A stretch of DNA of 64,000 nt, taken from NCBI GenBank assembly GCA_025084515.1, contig JAJAGP010000049.1, positions 868,001 to 932,000 on the forward strand, read 5' to 3'. The number at the start of each line of letters is the position of its first letter. Position 1 is the stretch's first letter. Both the position numbers and the translations under genes were made by a program. This stretch comes from Ancistrus triradiatus. Its lineage: Eukaryota; Chordata; Actinopteri; Siluriformes; Loricariidae. Below, in pieces: positions 11,441 through 23,337 of the stretch. The notes below the pieces were generated by a model. It was not told the origin of the DNA. It saw nothing but the letters and a program-made list of their open reading frames with translations, and searched no databases.

Positions 11441-12029
11441 TCTCTCAAAGCATAAGAAGAGTTCAGTGTACTCTGACAAAACCTGAATTATTGTATTTTT
11501 GTGTGTGGGCACGTCACGTGAGCCTGAGCGTGTCAGAGGTCGCTGCTGTCACGTCTGGTCCTGACGTGTTTGAAGCTTGCATGTTACTTAGTGTGGTGCT
11601 TTGTGCTTCATGTCTTTGCATTTGTTTAAAACTATTTGAAGACTCACTTTGAAGATTTGCTTTGGTACTCGTTTGAAACTTCTCATTTTGAGGTGCTGGT
11701 GTGCTTTAATCCTCGCTTTGAACACTGGCGTATGTCATTCGGTTTTGCCTTGGCTATATTCGCTGCATGCTGTTGTGCATACTTGTGATCCTGGTGCCGA
11801 ACTCTGCCTCTTCTAACCCTGATTATTAGTTTTCACCATGTTGTATATAGCTTTTGTCTGTTCTTCAGGTTTGTGTATGGTGATGGGTGTTGTTGGCTGT
11901 TTTTTCCTTTTATCTTTACCTCTTTCCCTACTCTGACATCCCAGTCCTAGTTTGCTGGAGCTTTAACTTATAGGACTTCACCTGCCATGTTGTAATGCAG
12001 CAACCTGGTTCTTCAGACAATTTCAAGCT
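11441..12029. other. unassigned sequence, no gene seen
   Basis: Rich in short CTTTG and TTTGAAG words near 11560-11720, but no repeat unit could be fixed and no gene is visible. Confidence 0.4.
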
Positions 12030-12255
12030 GGACTCCGAGTGCTCCGATTTCCTCCGACATTAGAAAAACACGCATGTTAGGTTAATAAGACTTTCCAAAG
12101 TGCCCTAAGTGTGTATATGGGTGTGTGTGCCCTAAGATACATTGGCGACCTGTCTAGGGTTGTTCCTGCCTTGTGTCCTGTGCTGCCGGCTAGGCACTGG
12201 CTCTCCCGCAGTCCTGACCAGGATTAAGCGGATATGAAAATGAATGAATAAATTA
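12030..12255 (+). mobile_element. LINE/SINE 3' region with (TGAA)n tail
   Basis: The series GTGCTCCGATTTCCTCC, ACGCATGTTAGGTTAATAAG, GGCGACCTGTCTAGGGT and CCTGACCAGGATTAAGCGG, followed by ATGAAAATGAATGAATAAA, matches the 3' region of a widespread fish L2-type retrotransposon. It is 5'-truncated with no coding part. It shares its tail with the copy at 5755-5885. Confidence 0.7.
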
Positions 12256-13960
12256 TTCTGTGATGACACATTTTCCAGACTCTCATTTGTTTTCTGGGTT
12301 GTTGCTTTTGCCTCCATGTGTCCAGTTTTGAGAAAGCTACTCACTGTTGCCTGTTGCTCTTCCTCAGTTTGTTGCTATGAGAACAACAGTGCTCTTTCCA
12401 CTGAGGTTTTTGCTCTGTGCCGGATTTAAACATGTATGATATTTTGTCAAGGCCTCACATAATACATTTCGAATTTGCTCACAGACTGCAACGAAGCTCT
12501 GCTCTTTCAGTCGCAGTCAGACTCGTGCTAAGCCTTAGTTAGCTGCTATGCTAGTTTACATGAGTATGATTCTCATCAGGATTTGTGGGTTTGATCCGGG
12601 CATTCTGCTGATGAGTCTCACATCTGTTATGAATTTCACAAAAAAATGTCTTTTGTAAGTCGAAGATTAGTTCAACTGTTGGATGAGGTGATATTTAAAT
12701 GCTCATTCGAATATCCATCTGCTGAACTCACACAGTGATCATTAGTGTGTCAATTAAATGTCTTATTAATGAAGCCATGTGACGTTCTTTTGTACTGAAG
12801 CTTAATCCCATTCATGTTCATAACATTTGGCAATTGGTTTCCTCTGAAGAATGAACCACACTTTCAGACGACGTGGAGGGCTTTCTAAAAAAATCAATGC
12901 CAATCTTAGGGTTTGTGGTACAGCCCACACTGATATAAGATGTAACAGCAATACAATAGGCACATTTGTCTTCTTTTGTGGTCTACTTTTTAATCCACTT
13001 CTTTCACACACTACTTCAATTTATGTGTCTAAATTGCTCCACTTTCCAGTCTGTTGTACCATATAAAACTGATTTTGGGGGAGAAAGGCAGTGTGGTAAA
13101 ACAAATAGAGAAGAAAACCAACCTCAGTTGCATTTCCTCTTCTCTCTTTGAGGCTAGTTATGATTTTGTCAGCAACAGTATCTCCAAAAACGAGTATATA
13201 AACCTACAGCAATTTTACTGGCTTTTTCAATATTGATTTAGATTTCATTACATTCACAAGTTTTGGGCAAAACTCTTGGTGGCAAAAGTGTGACTCTACA
13301 ACTCAGAATGCCAATCTGCTTTTATAAACTGTTTACTGGGTTATGATGAATTTGATGATTATGGTGCATTTTTCTTGCTATATTGATTATAATGCAAGAC
13401 TAATGGATGCTGAAGGTCTTATATGGTACATTTACACGAATCAGCACATATCAGATTTTCAAACATAAATTATTTGGACGCATATTTGCAACAATTTAGA
13501 CAGTCGACGTCTTTCATTGAACTTTACGATTCTAACATGAATGATAAAATGCATTAGGAACACTTTATAACTTGAGCAGCATCTTACAGAGATTCGGACT
13601 GCTACTTTACACAACACTGGAAAAAGTTCCTGATTGAAATCCTCTTATTATAATCAGCCAGAGTTCGGATTGGTCTGAAGAAACACGCTGTAACTAAGTG
13701 TATTATCCACCAACATCTGCAAATGCTAGCATCTGTAAATGAGTGCCCCAAATTAGTGGACTCTTTAATAGTCAGGGTGAAAGTGTGCTTTAAGTGTAGT
13801 ACTTAGGACCGCTTCATTTTCTACTTTTCACAAGTAATAAAGTGATTCTTATGAATTACACTTTTAATAATGTATTGTGTATTACCATAACATATTACCA
13901 GCAAAAAGGGTACCCTACTGGAGAGGTGAGCAGTATAACTATTTATACATGCTTATAAAC
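12256..13960. other. unassigned sequence, no gene seen
   Basis: Several 60-71 codon open frames on both strands around 12.8-13.2 kb overlap one another and show no domain. I see no repeat or RNA gene. Confidence 0.4.
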
Positions 13961-14412
13961 AGTTCTGTGCAAAAGTCTTAGGCCACTATTAGATTAGACA
14001 TACCATTGTTTTACCACAGGTATAATGACCGTATATAATTTTATCCTCTCTTTACTAAATACAGGAACTTTATATGCAGTATTAAAAACTGGAAAATAAA
14101 AAATTAGAAAAAAAACAGCTTCTATAGGCTAAAATGGCAAGTATTTTGTGTAACCTCCCCTTACACCCTTACACAGGAGGGCAGCAGCAAAGAAACCACT
14201 TTTTCAGAAGGGGAACAGGGTGAAAAGGCTAAAACATGCTGAAGCTCACACAGATCGGAATAAGGATCAAAAGAAAAGAGGATTATAGAATGGTGAATAC
14301 AAGTTTTTGGTCCAATTTGAAATTTTTGGTCCAATCATCAACAATACAGTATATACAGTATTTTACTATTGCTAAACAACAAATCTAATGGTGGCCTAAT
14401 ACTTTTTGGGGA
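13961..14412. mobile_element. non-autonomous element with Tc1-type inverted ends
   Basis: The left end reads TGTGCAAAAGTCTTAGGCCA and the right end is its imperfect complement (CTAATGGTGGCCTAATACTT at 14385-14404). They enclose about 450 bp with no coding frame. The same terminus appears alone at 35.4, 50.5 and 55.6 kb. It is probably a short derivative mobilised by a Tc1-like transposase. Confidence 0.65.
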
Positions 14413-15431
14413 CCAAAGGTCTGAGATAACCACTGATAATGATGGTTTGGAGTCTTGTGGAGAAGGATTCATACTGCAGCTGGATAATAACTCATAATCA
14501 GGGGTGAAAGTAGTTTAAAATTTTTGCCGGTACTACTACCACAGCCTTCATCTCTTCATATTGTTCACCTCCCTTCGGCTTTATGCGTCCTTGAAAAAAT
14601 GAAATGTGGAGCTCTTGGCATTCTTTAACCAAGGGCTAAGTGATTTATTTTTCTATAAAGTCACTTTTATATTGGTACTGGCTGCAGGTTTTTGTGGCTT
14701 GTTTCTAAAGTGTTTGGACTTGCTCCCTGATCCTATCGGCGCAGATGTTTGATTTGTATTTCCACTTGTGTAACAGCACTTGTACCAACACAGAACACAA
14801 GACAAACCAATTGGTGCAAATACAATATCATATGAGTCTAGTGATGAGGAACAGGGAGCAGGTTCAGAATAGAGAGTTGGAAAGGAAAACCCATCAAGCT
14901 AAAGACAGAAAGCTGTCAGGAAGAAGCACGGGATGCAATCAGAACGGAGAGAGAGGACCTCTCTGAGAAGAGAGATATAATAATGACCTGTTTGACCTCA
15001 GTGGAGAGAATTTCTGCATTTTAGCCAGAGTTGTGGCTCGTGATTGATGGCAACATCTATTAAGGTCACAATAAAAAGATTTATGAGGCTATTGTGATCT
15101 TCAATTTTCCATTCGCTATCCATTCCAGCCAAAATGGTCCATTAACTTTCACCCTAAAGCAAAAATGGCGTACAACTGGTTCAATAAAAAAATCAACAGA
15201 ATTCATTGCACAACTGTGAGCTGTGTGTGTGTGTTCTATGGTCATGTCATTGTTAAATTCATGGAGCAATTAATAAACAGTGGCTTCTGATTAGAGAAAA
15301 TGACATCAGCATTATGGTTCGGGTACTAATGGAACTGATCATTCTTACACTACAAAAACAGAATGACAGGGAGACATATTCAATGTTAGAAGTACTTTTA
15401 TGTCAAAACAATTTCCAATTAATAACTACAA
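14413..15431. other. unassigned sequence, no gene seen
   Basis: Nothing recognised. The open frame at 14745-14966 is polar and low in information, with no start context or domain. Confidence 0.4.
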
Positions 15432-15592
15432 GGCTGTGGTACCAACCTATTATCTGGCTTCAGTGCTTCTGGCTGCTGAGAAAATCCTCTTTCCACCAAG
15501 TTGCCACCATTGGCTGACCACTAAGCTCAATTGCAAGTTATTTATATTTACATTAGTAAGTCACTGTGGATAAGGGTGTCTTCAAAATATGT
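15432..15592 (+). mobile_element. degraded tRNA-derived SINE, family 1
   Basis: The 5' part is barely recognisable. The central CACCAAGTTGCCACCATTGG and the 3' tail AAGTCACTGTGGATAAGGGT (15561-15580), then GTCTTCAAA, match the full SINE at 45812-46003. A and B boxes are lost. Confidence 0.55.
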
Positions 15593-16059
15593 CTTGTCAA
15601 AGTCTGAAAAGCACCTCGACCCGTGACTCGAATGAATCACATGATGGCAGGTTGGGGCAAATGGGTCACACCTTGGCCCCTGTGATTCTAACGACTCACG
15701 TGTTGACTGGGTGGATCAAGGACTCTCAGGACCACCTCGAAGGTGACAACCCATTAGAGGTTAAATACCCGGGACTCCCCATCAGCTTCTAGAACTGAAG
15801 ACGCCTTTTCTTCTCCAAGAACCAAAAAAGAAGTCTAGCTGCCATCAACTCAAGCACTCCCGAAGTGTAAGAAAAGTGGTGGCATATGTAATGCCAGTTT
15901 TGACCACCAGGGACACCTGCCTTAGCTGAAAATGTCAATTAGTAATTTGTCTGACAATGTTGTTGCATTTCAGAGGTAGGAATTTCAGCCTCTGATCAAT
16001 GAAACCATGGGAGCACAGCTAATCCAAAACCATGTACATAGCTTATTTGTAGAGACGCA

Positions 16060-16460
16060 GTTGGGCCATCTGAATTCTCCGAGATAAAATCCCATGATAG
16101 CAAAGCGATAACAAAGAGACTTAATGAGAAGGTTCTCTTTGATGTGGCCTGAACAACAGTAGGACATGAGATGGATTCAGGACAGGGTCTGATTTTTAAT
16201 GAGTGCACAGTCATTAGACAAAGCAGAGAGCACCGGGCTGTCCTGATCTCACTCATCCTGCAGGTAGAACACCTTTATAATGACCTCATTAGGGCTGAGG
16301 TTTCAGCAGGAGGGCGAGGCTGCCTGGGAAAAGCTCAACACTTTGCCTCGCTCTCCAGTGGCATCACAGCTTCCTCCCTTAGGAGGGAACGGCCTAATTG
16401 GATGGGTAGTGGCATGACGTGGGATACGAGATACACGGTGAGAAAGAGAGGCTGTATTTG
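16060..16460. other. candidate conserved non-coding element
   Basis: A repeat-free block with balanced composition. It holds TTAATGAG (16119 and 16197), CATTAG, TTTATAATGACCTCATTAGG (16273) and GCCTAATTGG (16392). Such clustered homeodomain-like cores are common in vertebrate developmental enhancers. Open frames on both strands (up to 96 codons) overlap one another and are unlikely to be real. This is inference from texture only. Confidence 0.2.
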
Positions 16461-17984
16461 AATCATGCAAATATTTATTGGTGCCAAGCATCTCGACTTA
16501 TAAGAAGCAAATAAATTTGGAAACACTTCAGCTCTGAAGTTTAAAACGTGATAGAAGTTCCATCATGTTTGCTGACAGCATGGATATGTGGATGTATTAT
16601 TCATTAATTAAAAACTCATAATTAAACCTTAATGTCAGTATTGACATTAAAAAAATCACCAGTCACTGAGGAGTCATATACATACAGCATATACAGTGGT
16701 TGCCAAATATCTGAGGACACTAGTCAGAAGGCTTGTAGTCACCCCTAAAGCACAAGCACCCCTAAATTCCCAGCAACCCTAAAAATAATAGTTAAGAGCG
16801 CCTTTTTAAATTGGCTTAATGGGAGTCTGTCTTTGATAAGCTGAAAAGTGTTAAAATGATAGAAAGTATACGGATTAAACATAATATTTAAAAAAATACA
16901 GCAGTTCCCCTAGCCTTGCAAATGGTACGATCCACTTTGTCTTTCTTACGTTCTCCGCCCTGCTCTTAAAGTAAGTTTGTTAGAAGATTGACATTATAGC
17001 TTAAGTAGAGTTGCTTCTCTTTACTGATCTTTACATTTTAATTTTTTTTAAACTGTTTTATCCCTCATTATCTTTTACTTTTAGTACATTTTCATTTGGA
17101 GTACTTTGTAAACCCAGTGTGGCTCACAGGCTCAGCATTAAAGGACATTTTCTCCGATTTTTTAGTGTCTTTAAACTCACAGTGTTTCCCCTACCCCAAA
17201 AGGCAGATTTTTCTTTCACAGATGTTGAAATAATAATTCAAAATTATGTTAAAATGTACAGATTTGTTCTTTAAAAAAAAAAAGCTAAAACCCCTAAAAC
17301 TCTGATCCTAGAATCGCCCTTGTTTTTCTACATATAGTGTAGAAAAGTAAACGATATTTGGGGCCATATCTGAGCATGAATGAGTCCTTTCTTCTGCATA
17401 ATAAGCTAGTTTCAACTGCAACCCCGTCCTGATGTGGGGCAAATTCCTTTTCAAACCTTTTCACTTCCATCCAAAAGGAAAGACGCATGTATTAAAGGGT
17501 GCAGACAGACGGCTCATGCATGACGGAGAGACAGCGAGATAGCGCTCCGGCTCCGAAGACTCTGCTGTCAGATAAAGCAGATGGAAGTAATGGAGAGAGA
17601 AGTTATTGATGCTGCATTCTGAGCACATATGCAAACAAAACCGCAATCCAACCCGAACGCAGATTAGAGGCTATTGTGCTGGAGAAAGCTCGGCCTTATT
17701 TCCCTGGTGGATATATCCTGACATTGTAATGAAGCCGGGGATCGGGGTGCATGCTGAAGCTTGCTGGTCGGCAGGAACTTCATTTTGACCATGTTGTCTG
17801 TCCAAATGTCACGGGGGTAAAAAATAAAGTGTTGTTTTGTCTTACTGAGAGAAAAACATGTTGATAAAATGCCCGTGCGAAAAGCAGGAAGCATTGTTTG
17901 GACTCTGAATGGTTCTTCATTCTATCAGCCACATTGTTATACCCAGTGGTATTATAACATGAATTCGACTCATTGTGAAAATAC

Positions 17985-18006
17985 TGTTGTTGTTGTTGTT
18001 GTTTTT
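17985..18006. repeat. (TGT)n microsatellite
   Basis: A short run of TGT/GTT triplets followed by a T tract. Confidence 0.85.
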
Positions 18007-18350
18007 TGTTGGTCAGCTCATAATATATTAGGCAGTATCACATGAGATACAACCTGTCATGTGGCAGCAGGTTTTGAACCCAGGTGCAGGGCATCAAGCC
18101 ACTGGATTCAGTCAGAAGGGAGCGCTGGAGACCCCAAACATATGACATTAAATGCTCGTCTTTGTTCTTCATACACATTCATACACGAGGAGAGAGAATG
18201 TGCTTGTTGATTTATTCCCAATACACTCAGAGGGGGTGGAGCCTGGGGCATTTGGTTGTTAAGGCATGTGTTTCTTGAAGGTGCCCCAGGGTGGCTGCAG
18301 GCACAACCAGAGCAACAGTAAGAAAGGCAGGAAACAAAACAATAGACTGA

Positions 18351-20482
18351 TTTCCAAAATGGTGTCCACCACCAATGAAAAACTCAAAATGGTTTCTAGA
18401 AACAATGGGGAACTCAAATTGTTTTCTAACAACCCTGGGGAACTCACGTCTGCCAACAATGATAAACTCAAAATGGTTTCTAGAAACAATAAGGAACTCA
18501 AAATGGCATCTGCCTAAAAATTAGACCTCAAAATAGTGTCTAGGAATGATGAGGAACTCGAAATGGCTCGTGCTAAAACGAGGAACTTAAATGGTGTCTA
18601 GAAACGACAAGGAACTCAAAATGGCATTTGCCAACAAATTAGACCTCAATATGGTGTCTAGCTATGATGAGGAACTCAAAATGGCTCCTGCTAACAATGA
18701 GGAACTCAAAATAGTGTCTAGCAAACATGGGAAACTCAAAATGGCTTCTAGAAACCTTGGGGAATTCAAAGTGGTTTCTAACAACCCTGGGGAACTTGCA
18801 TCTGCCAATAATGATGTACTCAAAATGGTGTCTAGAATCAACGAGGAACTCAAAATGGCGTCTATCAACAATAAGGGACTCAAAATGGCATTTGCCAACA
18901 AATAAGACCTGAATATGGTGTCTAGCAATGATGAGGAACTCAAAATGGCTAATAACAATTAGAGGAACTAAAAATAGTGAATAGCTATGATGATGAACTC
19001 ATAATGGCTCCTGCCAACAATGTGGAACTCAAAATGACATCTGCCAATAATGAAGAACTTTAAATGGTGTCTGCCAACAATGAGGAAATCAAAACGTTGT
19101 CTAACAGTGATGAAGAACTTAAAATGGTGTCTGCCAACAATAAAGAACTCAAAATGGTGTCCAGCAAACATGTGAAATTCAAAATGGCATCTGCCAAGAA
19201 TGAGTAGCTCAAAGTGGTGTCTAGAAACGACAAGGACCTCAAAATGGCATCTGCCAACAAATAAGACCTCAATATGGTGTCTAGGAATGACGAGGAACAC
19301 AAAATAGTGTCTAGCAATGATGAGGAACTCAAATTGGCTTCTAGAAACCATGGGGAACTCAAAGTGGTTTCTAACAACCCTGGGGAACTTGCATCTGCCA
19401 ACAATGATAAACTCAAAATGGTATCTAGAATCAACAAGGAACTCAAAATGGTGTCTAGCAATGATGAGGATCTCAAAATGGCTCCTACCAACTAAGGGAA
19501 CTAAAAACAGTGTAGCACTATGATGATGAACTCAAAATGTCTCATTCCAACAATGTGGAACTCAAAATGACATCTGCCAATAATGAAGAACTTAAAATGG
19601 TGTCTGCCAACAATGAAGAACTCAAAATGGTGTCTATCAACGACAAGGACCTCAAAATGGCATCTGCCAACAAATAAGACCTCAATATGGTGTCTAGGAA
19701 TGATGAGGAATTCAAAATGGCTCCTGCTAACAATGAGGAACTCAAAATAGTGTCTAGCAATGATGAGGAACTCAAATTGGCTTCTAGAAACCATGGGGAA
19801 CTCAAAGTGGTTTCTAACAACCCTGGGGAACTTGCATCTGCCAACAATGATGAACTCAAAATGGTGTCTAGAATCAACAAGGAACTCAAAATGGTGTCTA
19901 GCAACAATAAGGGACTCAAAATGGCATTTGCCAACAAATAAGACCTGAATATGGTGTCTAGCAATGATGAGGATCTCAAAATGGCTCCTAACAACTAGGG
20001 GAACTAAAAATAGTGTAGAGCTATGATGATGAACTCAAAATGGCCCCTTCCAACAATGTGAAACTCAAAATGACATCTGCCAATAATGAAGAACTTAAAA
20101 TGGTGTCTGCCAACAAATAAGAACTCAAAATAGTGTCTAGCAATGATAAGGAACTCAAAATGGTGTCTAGCAAATATGAGAAACTCAAAATGGCTTCTAG
20201 AAACCATGGGGAACTCAAAGTGGTTTCTAACAACCCTGGGGAACCTGCATCTGCCAACAATGAAGAACTCAAAATGGTGTCTAGAATCAACAAGGAACTC
20301 AAAATGGTGTCTAGCAACAATAAGGGACTCAAAATGGCAATTTGCCAACAAATAAGACCTGAATATGGTGTCTAGCAATGATGAGGATCTCAAAATGGCT
20401 CCTAACAATTAGGGGAACTAAAAACAGTGTAGAGCTATGATGATGAACTCATAATGGCTCCTGCCAACAATGTGGAATGCAA
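18351..20482. repeat. 30-bp minisatellite array, left part
   Basis: A continuous array of 30-bp units of the form CTCAAAATGGTGTCTAGCAA plus TGATGAGGAA. The main variants are a GGTGTCTAGC type, a GGCATCTGCC type, a GGCTCCTGCT type and a GGTTTCTAAC-AACCCTGGGG type. A 24-bp unit (AACTTGCATCTGCCAACAAT plus GATG) recurs after the CCCTGGGG unit. Because 30 and 24 are both multiples of three, long frames of 8-10 residue repeats stay open on both strands (up to 104 codons plus, 150 minus). Recurring TAAG and TTAG words break them. The CCCTGGGG unit recurs at 18433, 18785, 19378, 19821 and 20234, showing block duplication of many units at a time. I do not regard it as a gene. Confidence 0.92.
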
Positions 20483-20885
20483 AATACAACACACACAAGA
20501 TTTATTTATATAGCGCTTTTTACAATGGAGCATTGTCTCAAAGCAACTTTACAAGTTTAGATCATCTCCTAATATCTACGTCCAATCCCAAATTGAGCAA
20601 GCCTAGGGCGACAGTGGCAAGGAAAAACTCCCCAAGTGTTATGAGGAAGAAACCTTGGGAGGACCAAGACTCAAAGGGACCCAACCTCCTTGGGTGGCGT
20701 AGATGATAAATATCAGAAATGCACCGACCGCAATTTTCTTGCCCAATTCCAGACGCTGATTTTAACACATGACCATGATTTCCAATTGTCTAAGAATCAA
20801 CCAACAACGGCTAACCTGAGAACGTAGTGAAAATCTGACCAGTCTCTGAATACTGAAAATTTTTCATTCATTCAGCACTTACTGA
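20483..20885 (+). mobile_element. dispersed repeat C inserted in the minisatellite
   Basis: About 400 bp of non-minisatellite sequence splits the array. Its left part carries TTTATTTATATAGCGCTTTT, TTGTCTCAAAGCAACTTTAC, CGACAGTGGCAAGGAAAAAC and TGAGGAAGAAACCTTGGGAG, all hallmarks of a common non-coding fish repeat. The right part (20720-20880) is less diagnostic. Array units resume immediately afterwards in the same orientation. The insertion therefore came after the array had formed. Related copies are at 10.2 and 43.0 kb. Confidence 0.7.
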
Positions 20886-21522
20886 CATCTGCCAATAATA
20901 AAGAACTTAAAAATGGTGTCTGCCAACAATGAAGAAATCAAAATGGTCTATAACAATGATGAAGGACTTAAAATAGTGTTTGCCAACAATAAAGAACTCA
21001 AAATGGCATCTGCCAAGAATGAGTAGCTCAAAATGGTGTCTAGAAACGACAAAGACCTCAAAATACCATCTGCCAACAAATTAGACCTCAACATTGTGTC
21101 TAGGAATGATGAGAAACTCAAAATGGTGTCTAACAAACATGAGAAACTCAAAATGGCTTCCAGCAATGATGAGGAACTCAATGTCTCCTGCTAACAAAGA
21201 GGAACTCAAAATAGTGTCTAGCAATGATGATGAACTCAAAATGGTGTCTAGCAAACATGAGGAACTCAAAATGGCTTCTAGCAATGACGAAAAACTCAAA
21301 TTAGCATCTGCCAATAAAGAGGAACTCAAAGTGGTGTCTAGCAATGACGAGGAACTCAAAATGGCTTCTGCCAACAATAAAAAGACTCAAAATGGTGTCT
21401 AGCAAACATGTGGAACTCAAAATGGTTTCCAGCAATGATGGGGAACTCAAAATGGCTCCTGCTAACAATGATGAACTCAATATGGTGTCTAGCAACAATG
21501 AGGAACTCAAAATGGCATCTTT
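20886..21522. repeat. 30-bp minisatellite array, right part
   Basis: Continuation of the array in the same orientation and with the same unit variants. It lacks the CCCTGGGG variant and the 24-bp unit that mark the left part. Units here are mainly the GGTGTCTAGC and GGCTTC(T/C)(A/G)(C/G)C types. Open frames of 79-102 codons exist on each strand but are by-products of the 30-bp period. Confidence 0.92.
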
Positions 21523-23337
21523 ATCATTTCTTTACACATGCTATGGCTATATTAGAACTTGGCTGGCTTGCGCCGAACCTTGACATCAACTCCATCCTTC
21601 ATATTGAAAATGCACCACCAACACCAAACAAAAACCAGACCTGAACTTTGAGCCAGCACTTCAAACAAAAGTTGGAATGATGTCATTTTTTGACGTGATC
21701 TCAACGCTGCAACCAAGCCCTGCCATGGCCTGACACCTAATTTAGGGCACACACTCACCCGCAGCCTGTGAATTCTGTGATAAGCTCCGTTGCAACCCTG
21801 ACCAGGATGTGTGGCGCTAAAGCTAACTATCTGTATCATCTTACTTACAATAGTACGTTTTATTTGCAGAGAGAGCCTCGAACAAATCTAATGGTGTGCA
21901 TAAGTTAACGAGAAAGCCAATAAATTATGTGTTTCCTTTTCAAGACCGTCTGTAGCACTCTGTCTGAAAGCCTTCAGAATACAAAACAGTGCTGGAGAAG
22001 TGAAAGAGGTTGCTTAGTTACGCTAGATATAAATTATAATGTTCTCAGGAGGAAGTTCTGATCTGTACAAATGTCTGAACAGCTTAATTGCACTGTTCCC
22101 TTGATTCCTAAACACAATACCCTGTTAGTGTAATGACAGTGATTTACTGCTGCGGTGTCAATCCGCCGCTGAACTCAGCATGCACGACTCCCACGCCACC
22201 GACCGGACACCACCGCCAGCGCCGCTACACTTCTGATCCATCTTCATCCTGCAGACTCTTCTGCCATCAATTTCTAGTTTCCAAAGCAAGCATTATCGTG
22301 GAGTCAAATTTTAAAAAGACTCTTTAAGACTCTGTAATTATAAACTGAGTTGAGTGAAATTTGAATGACTTGAATAAAATGTGTAAGCAATAATTAATAA
22401 TTTGCAAGTATGCAATTATGAGCCCGTGCGGAGGCTTTTTACTTTTCAGTTTTTGAAACATGATGCATTATGCAGTAATTTTTGCTTCTGTTTTATCCAC
22501 ATTTAAAAATAAACCAAATTAATGTCATGGGGCACAACATTTATTTTGGTTTATTAAAAAAAGAGCTGCAAATGCAATGCAATGGTCTAATACACTACCA
22601 ACTAATACACTTCATGGCTGGCATCTGAGGGAGGCGATCATCCCTTGGTGCTAGCACGCTATTCAGGGTACACTTATGATGGCACCCTGTTAAAATGCTT
22701 AAGATAAGGACTTCTTTAATCCTATTCGGAAAGCTGTACTTCTGTTTGTATTCCATTTGAGTTCTGTGGGTAAAACACAAGCAATTTAGCATATTATGTC
22801 CTAAAAACAAACTACAAGCCATTCAAAGTTATGTAACTACGAAAAGTGTCGCTAATTAATAAGGGAAATTCATTACAGGGATGTGTTTCTGAACCTATGC
22901 ATATTTCTTATATGATTTATATCATCTAAGTAAATAACAGCTGTTGCTAAGTGAGTGTACAAGGTTTCTAATTCCATCTGACCAGCTAAAAGAAAATGTA
23001 CTGATATGATGCTTCAGATCTCCTCCATCCTTTCATTCCATCTCTCCAATCTTGTGCTTTCAGAGACCTGATCGATCGTTCTGAACTGGTCAGATATTAC
23101 ATGGGCACTTGTGTAATCTTATTGATTGGGCTTTGAGCTGAGCGCCGAATGAGTGCTGTCTGAGTGAGGGCAGGGGTAGCTGACACACAGCATCTACACC
23201 CCAGCCAATCCCAAATCTGATAAACCAGGCTGATTGCTTCTGAAACTTCTGTAACTGGAGAAAACGTGGTGTTGCCTTCACTGGGCTGCATTTGGGGAGG
23301 TTCATAAACTCAACCAGTTTTACCGTGACTCAAACAT
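21523..23337. other. unassigned sequence with a LINE-tail fragment
   Basis: At about 21770-21830 the words CTGTGATAAGCTCCGTTGCA and ACCCTGACCAGGATGTG resemble a decayed LINE 3' tail. The stretch 22000-22330 is repeat-free and could be conserved non-coding sequence. No gene is recognised. Confidence 0.4.

Larger units (their letters stand above)
15593..18350. other. unassigned sequence, no gene seen
   Basis: Holds one conserved-looking block (listed at 16060-16460) and a second low-repeat, relatively G+C-rich stretch at about 17450-17780 whose open frames overlap on both strands. Neither shows splice-bounded exons or a known protein domain. Confidence 0.4.

Noticed and set aside
19542..19994. 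150-codon minus-strand open frame with 10-residue repeats
   Set aside because: It exists only because the repeat unit is 30 bp. Frames are equally open on the other strand, and no promoter, splice site or non-repeat domain is visible.
18351..21522. CRISPR-like array
   Set aside because: Repeats are of regular length, but there are no unique spacers between them and units differ by gradual variants. The context is eukaryotic, so this is a minisatellite.
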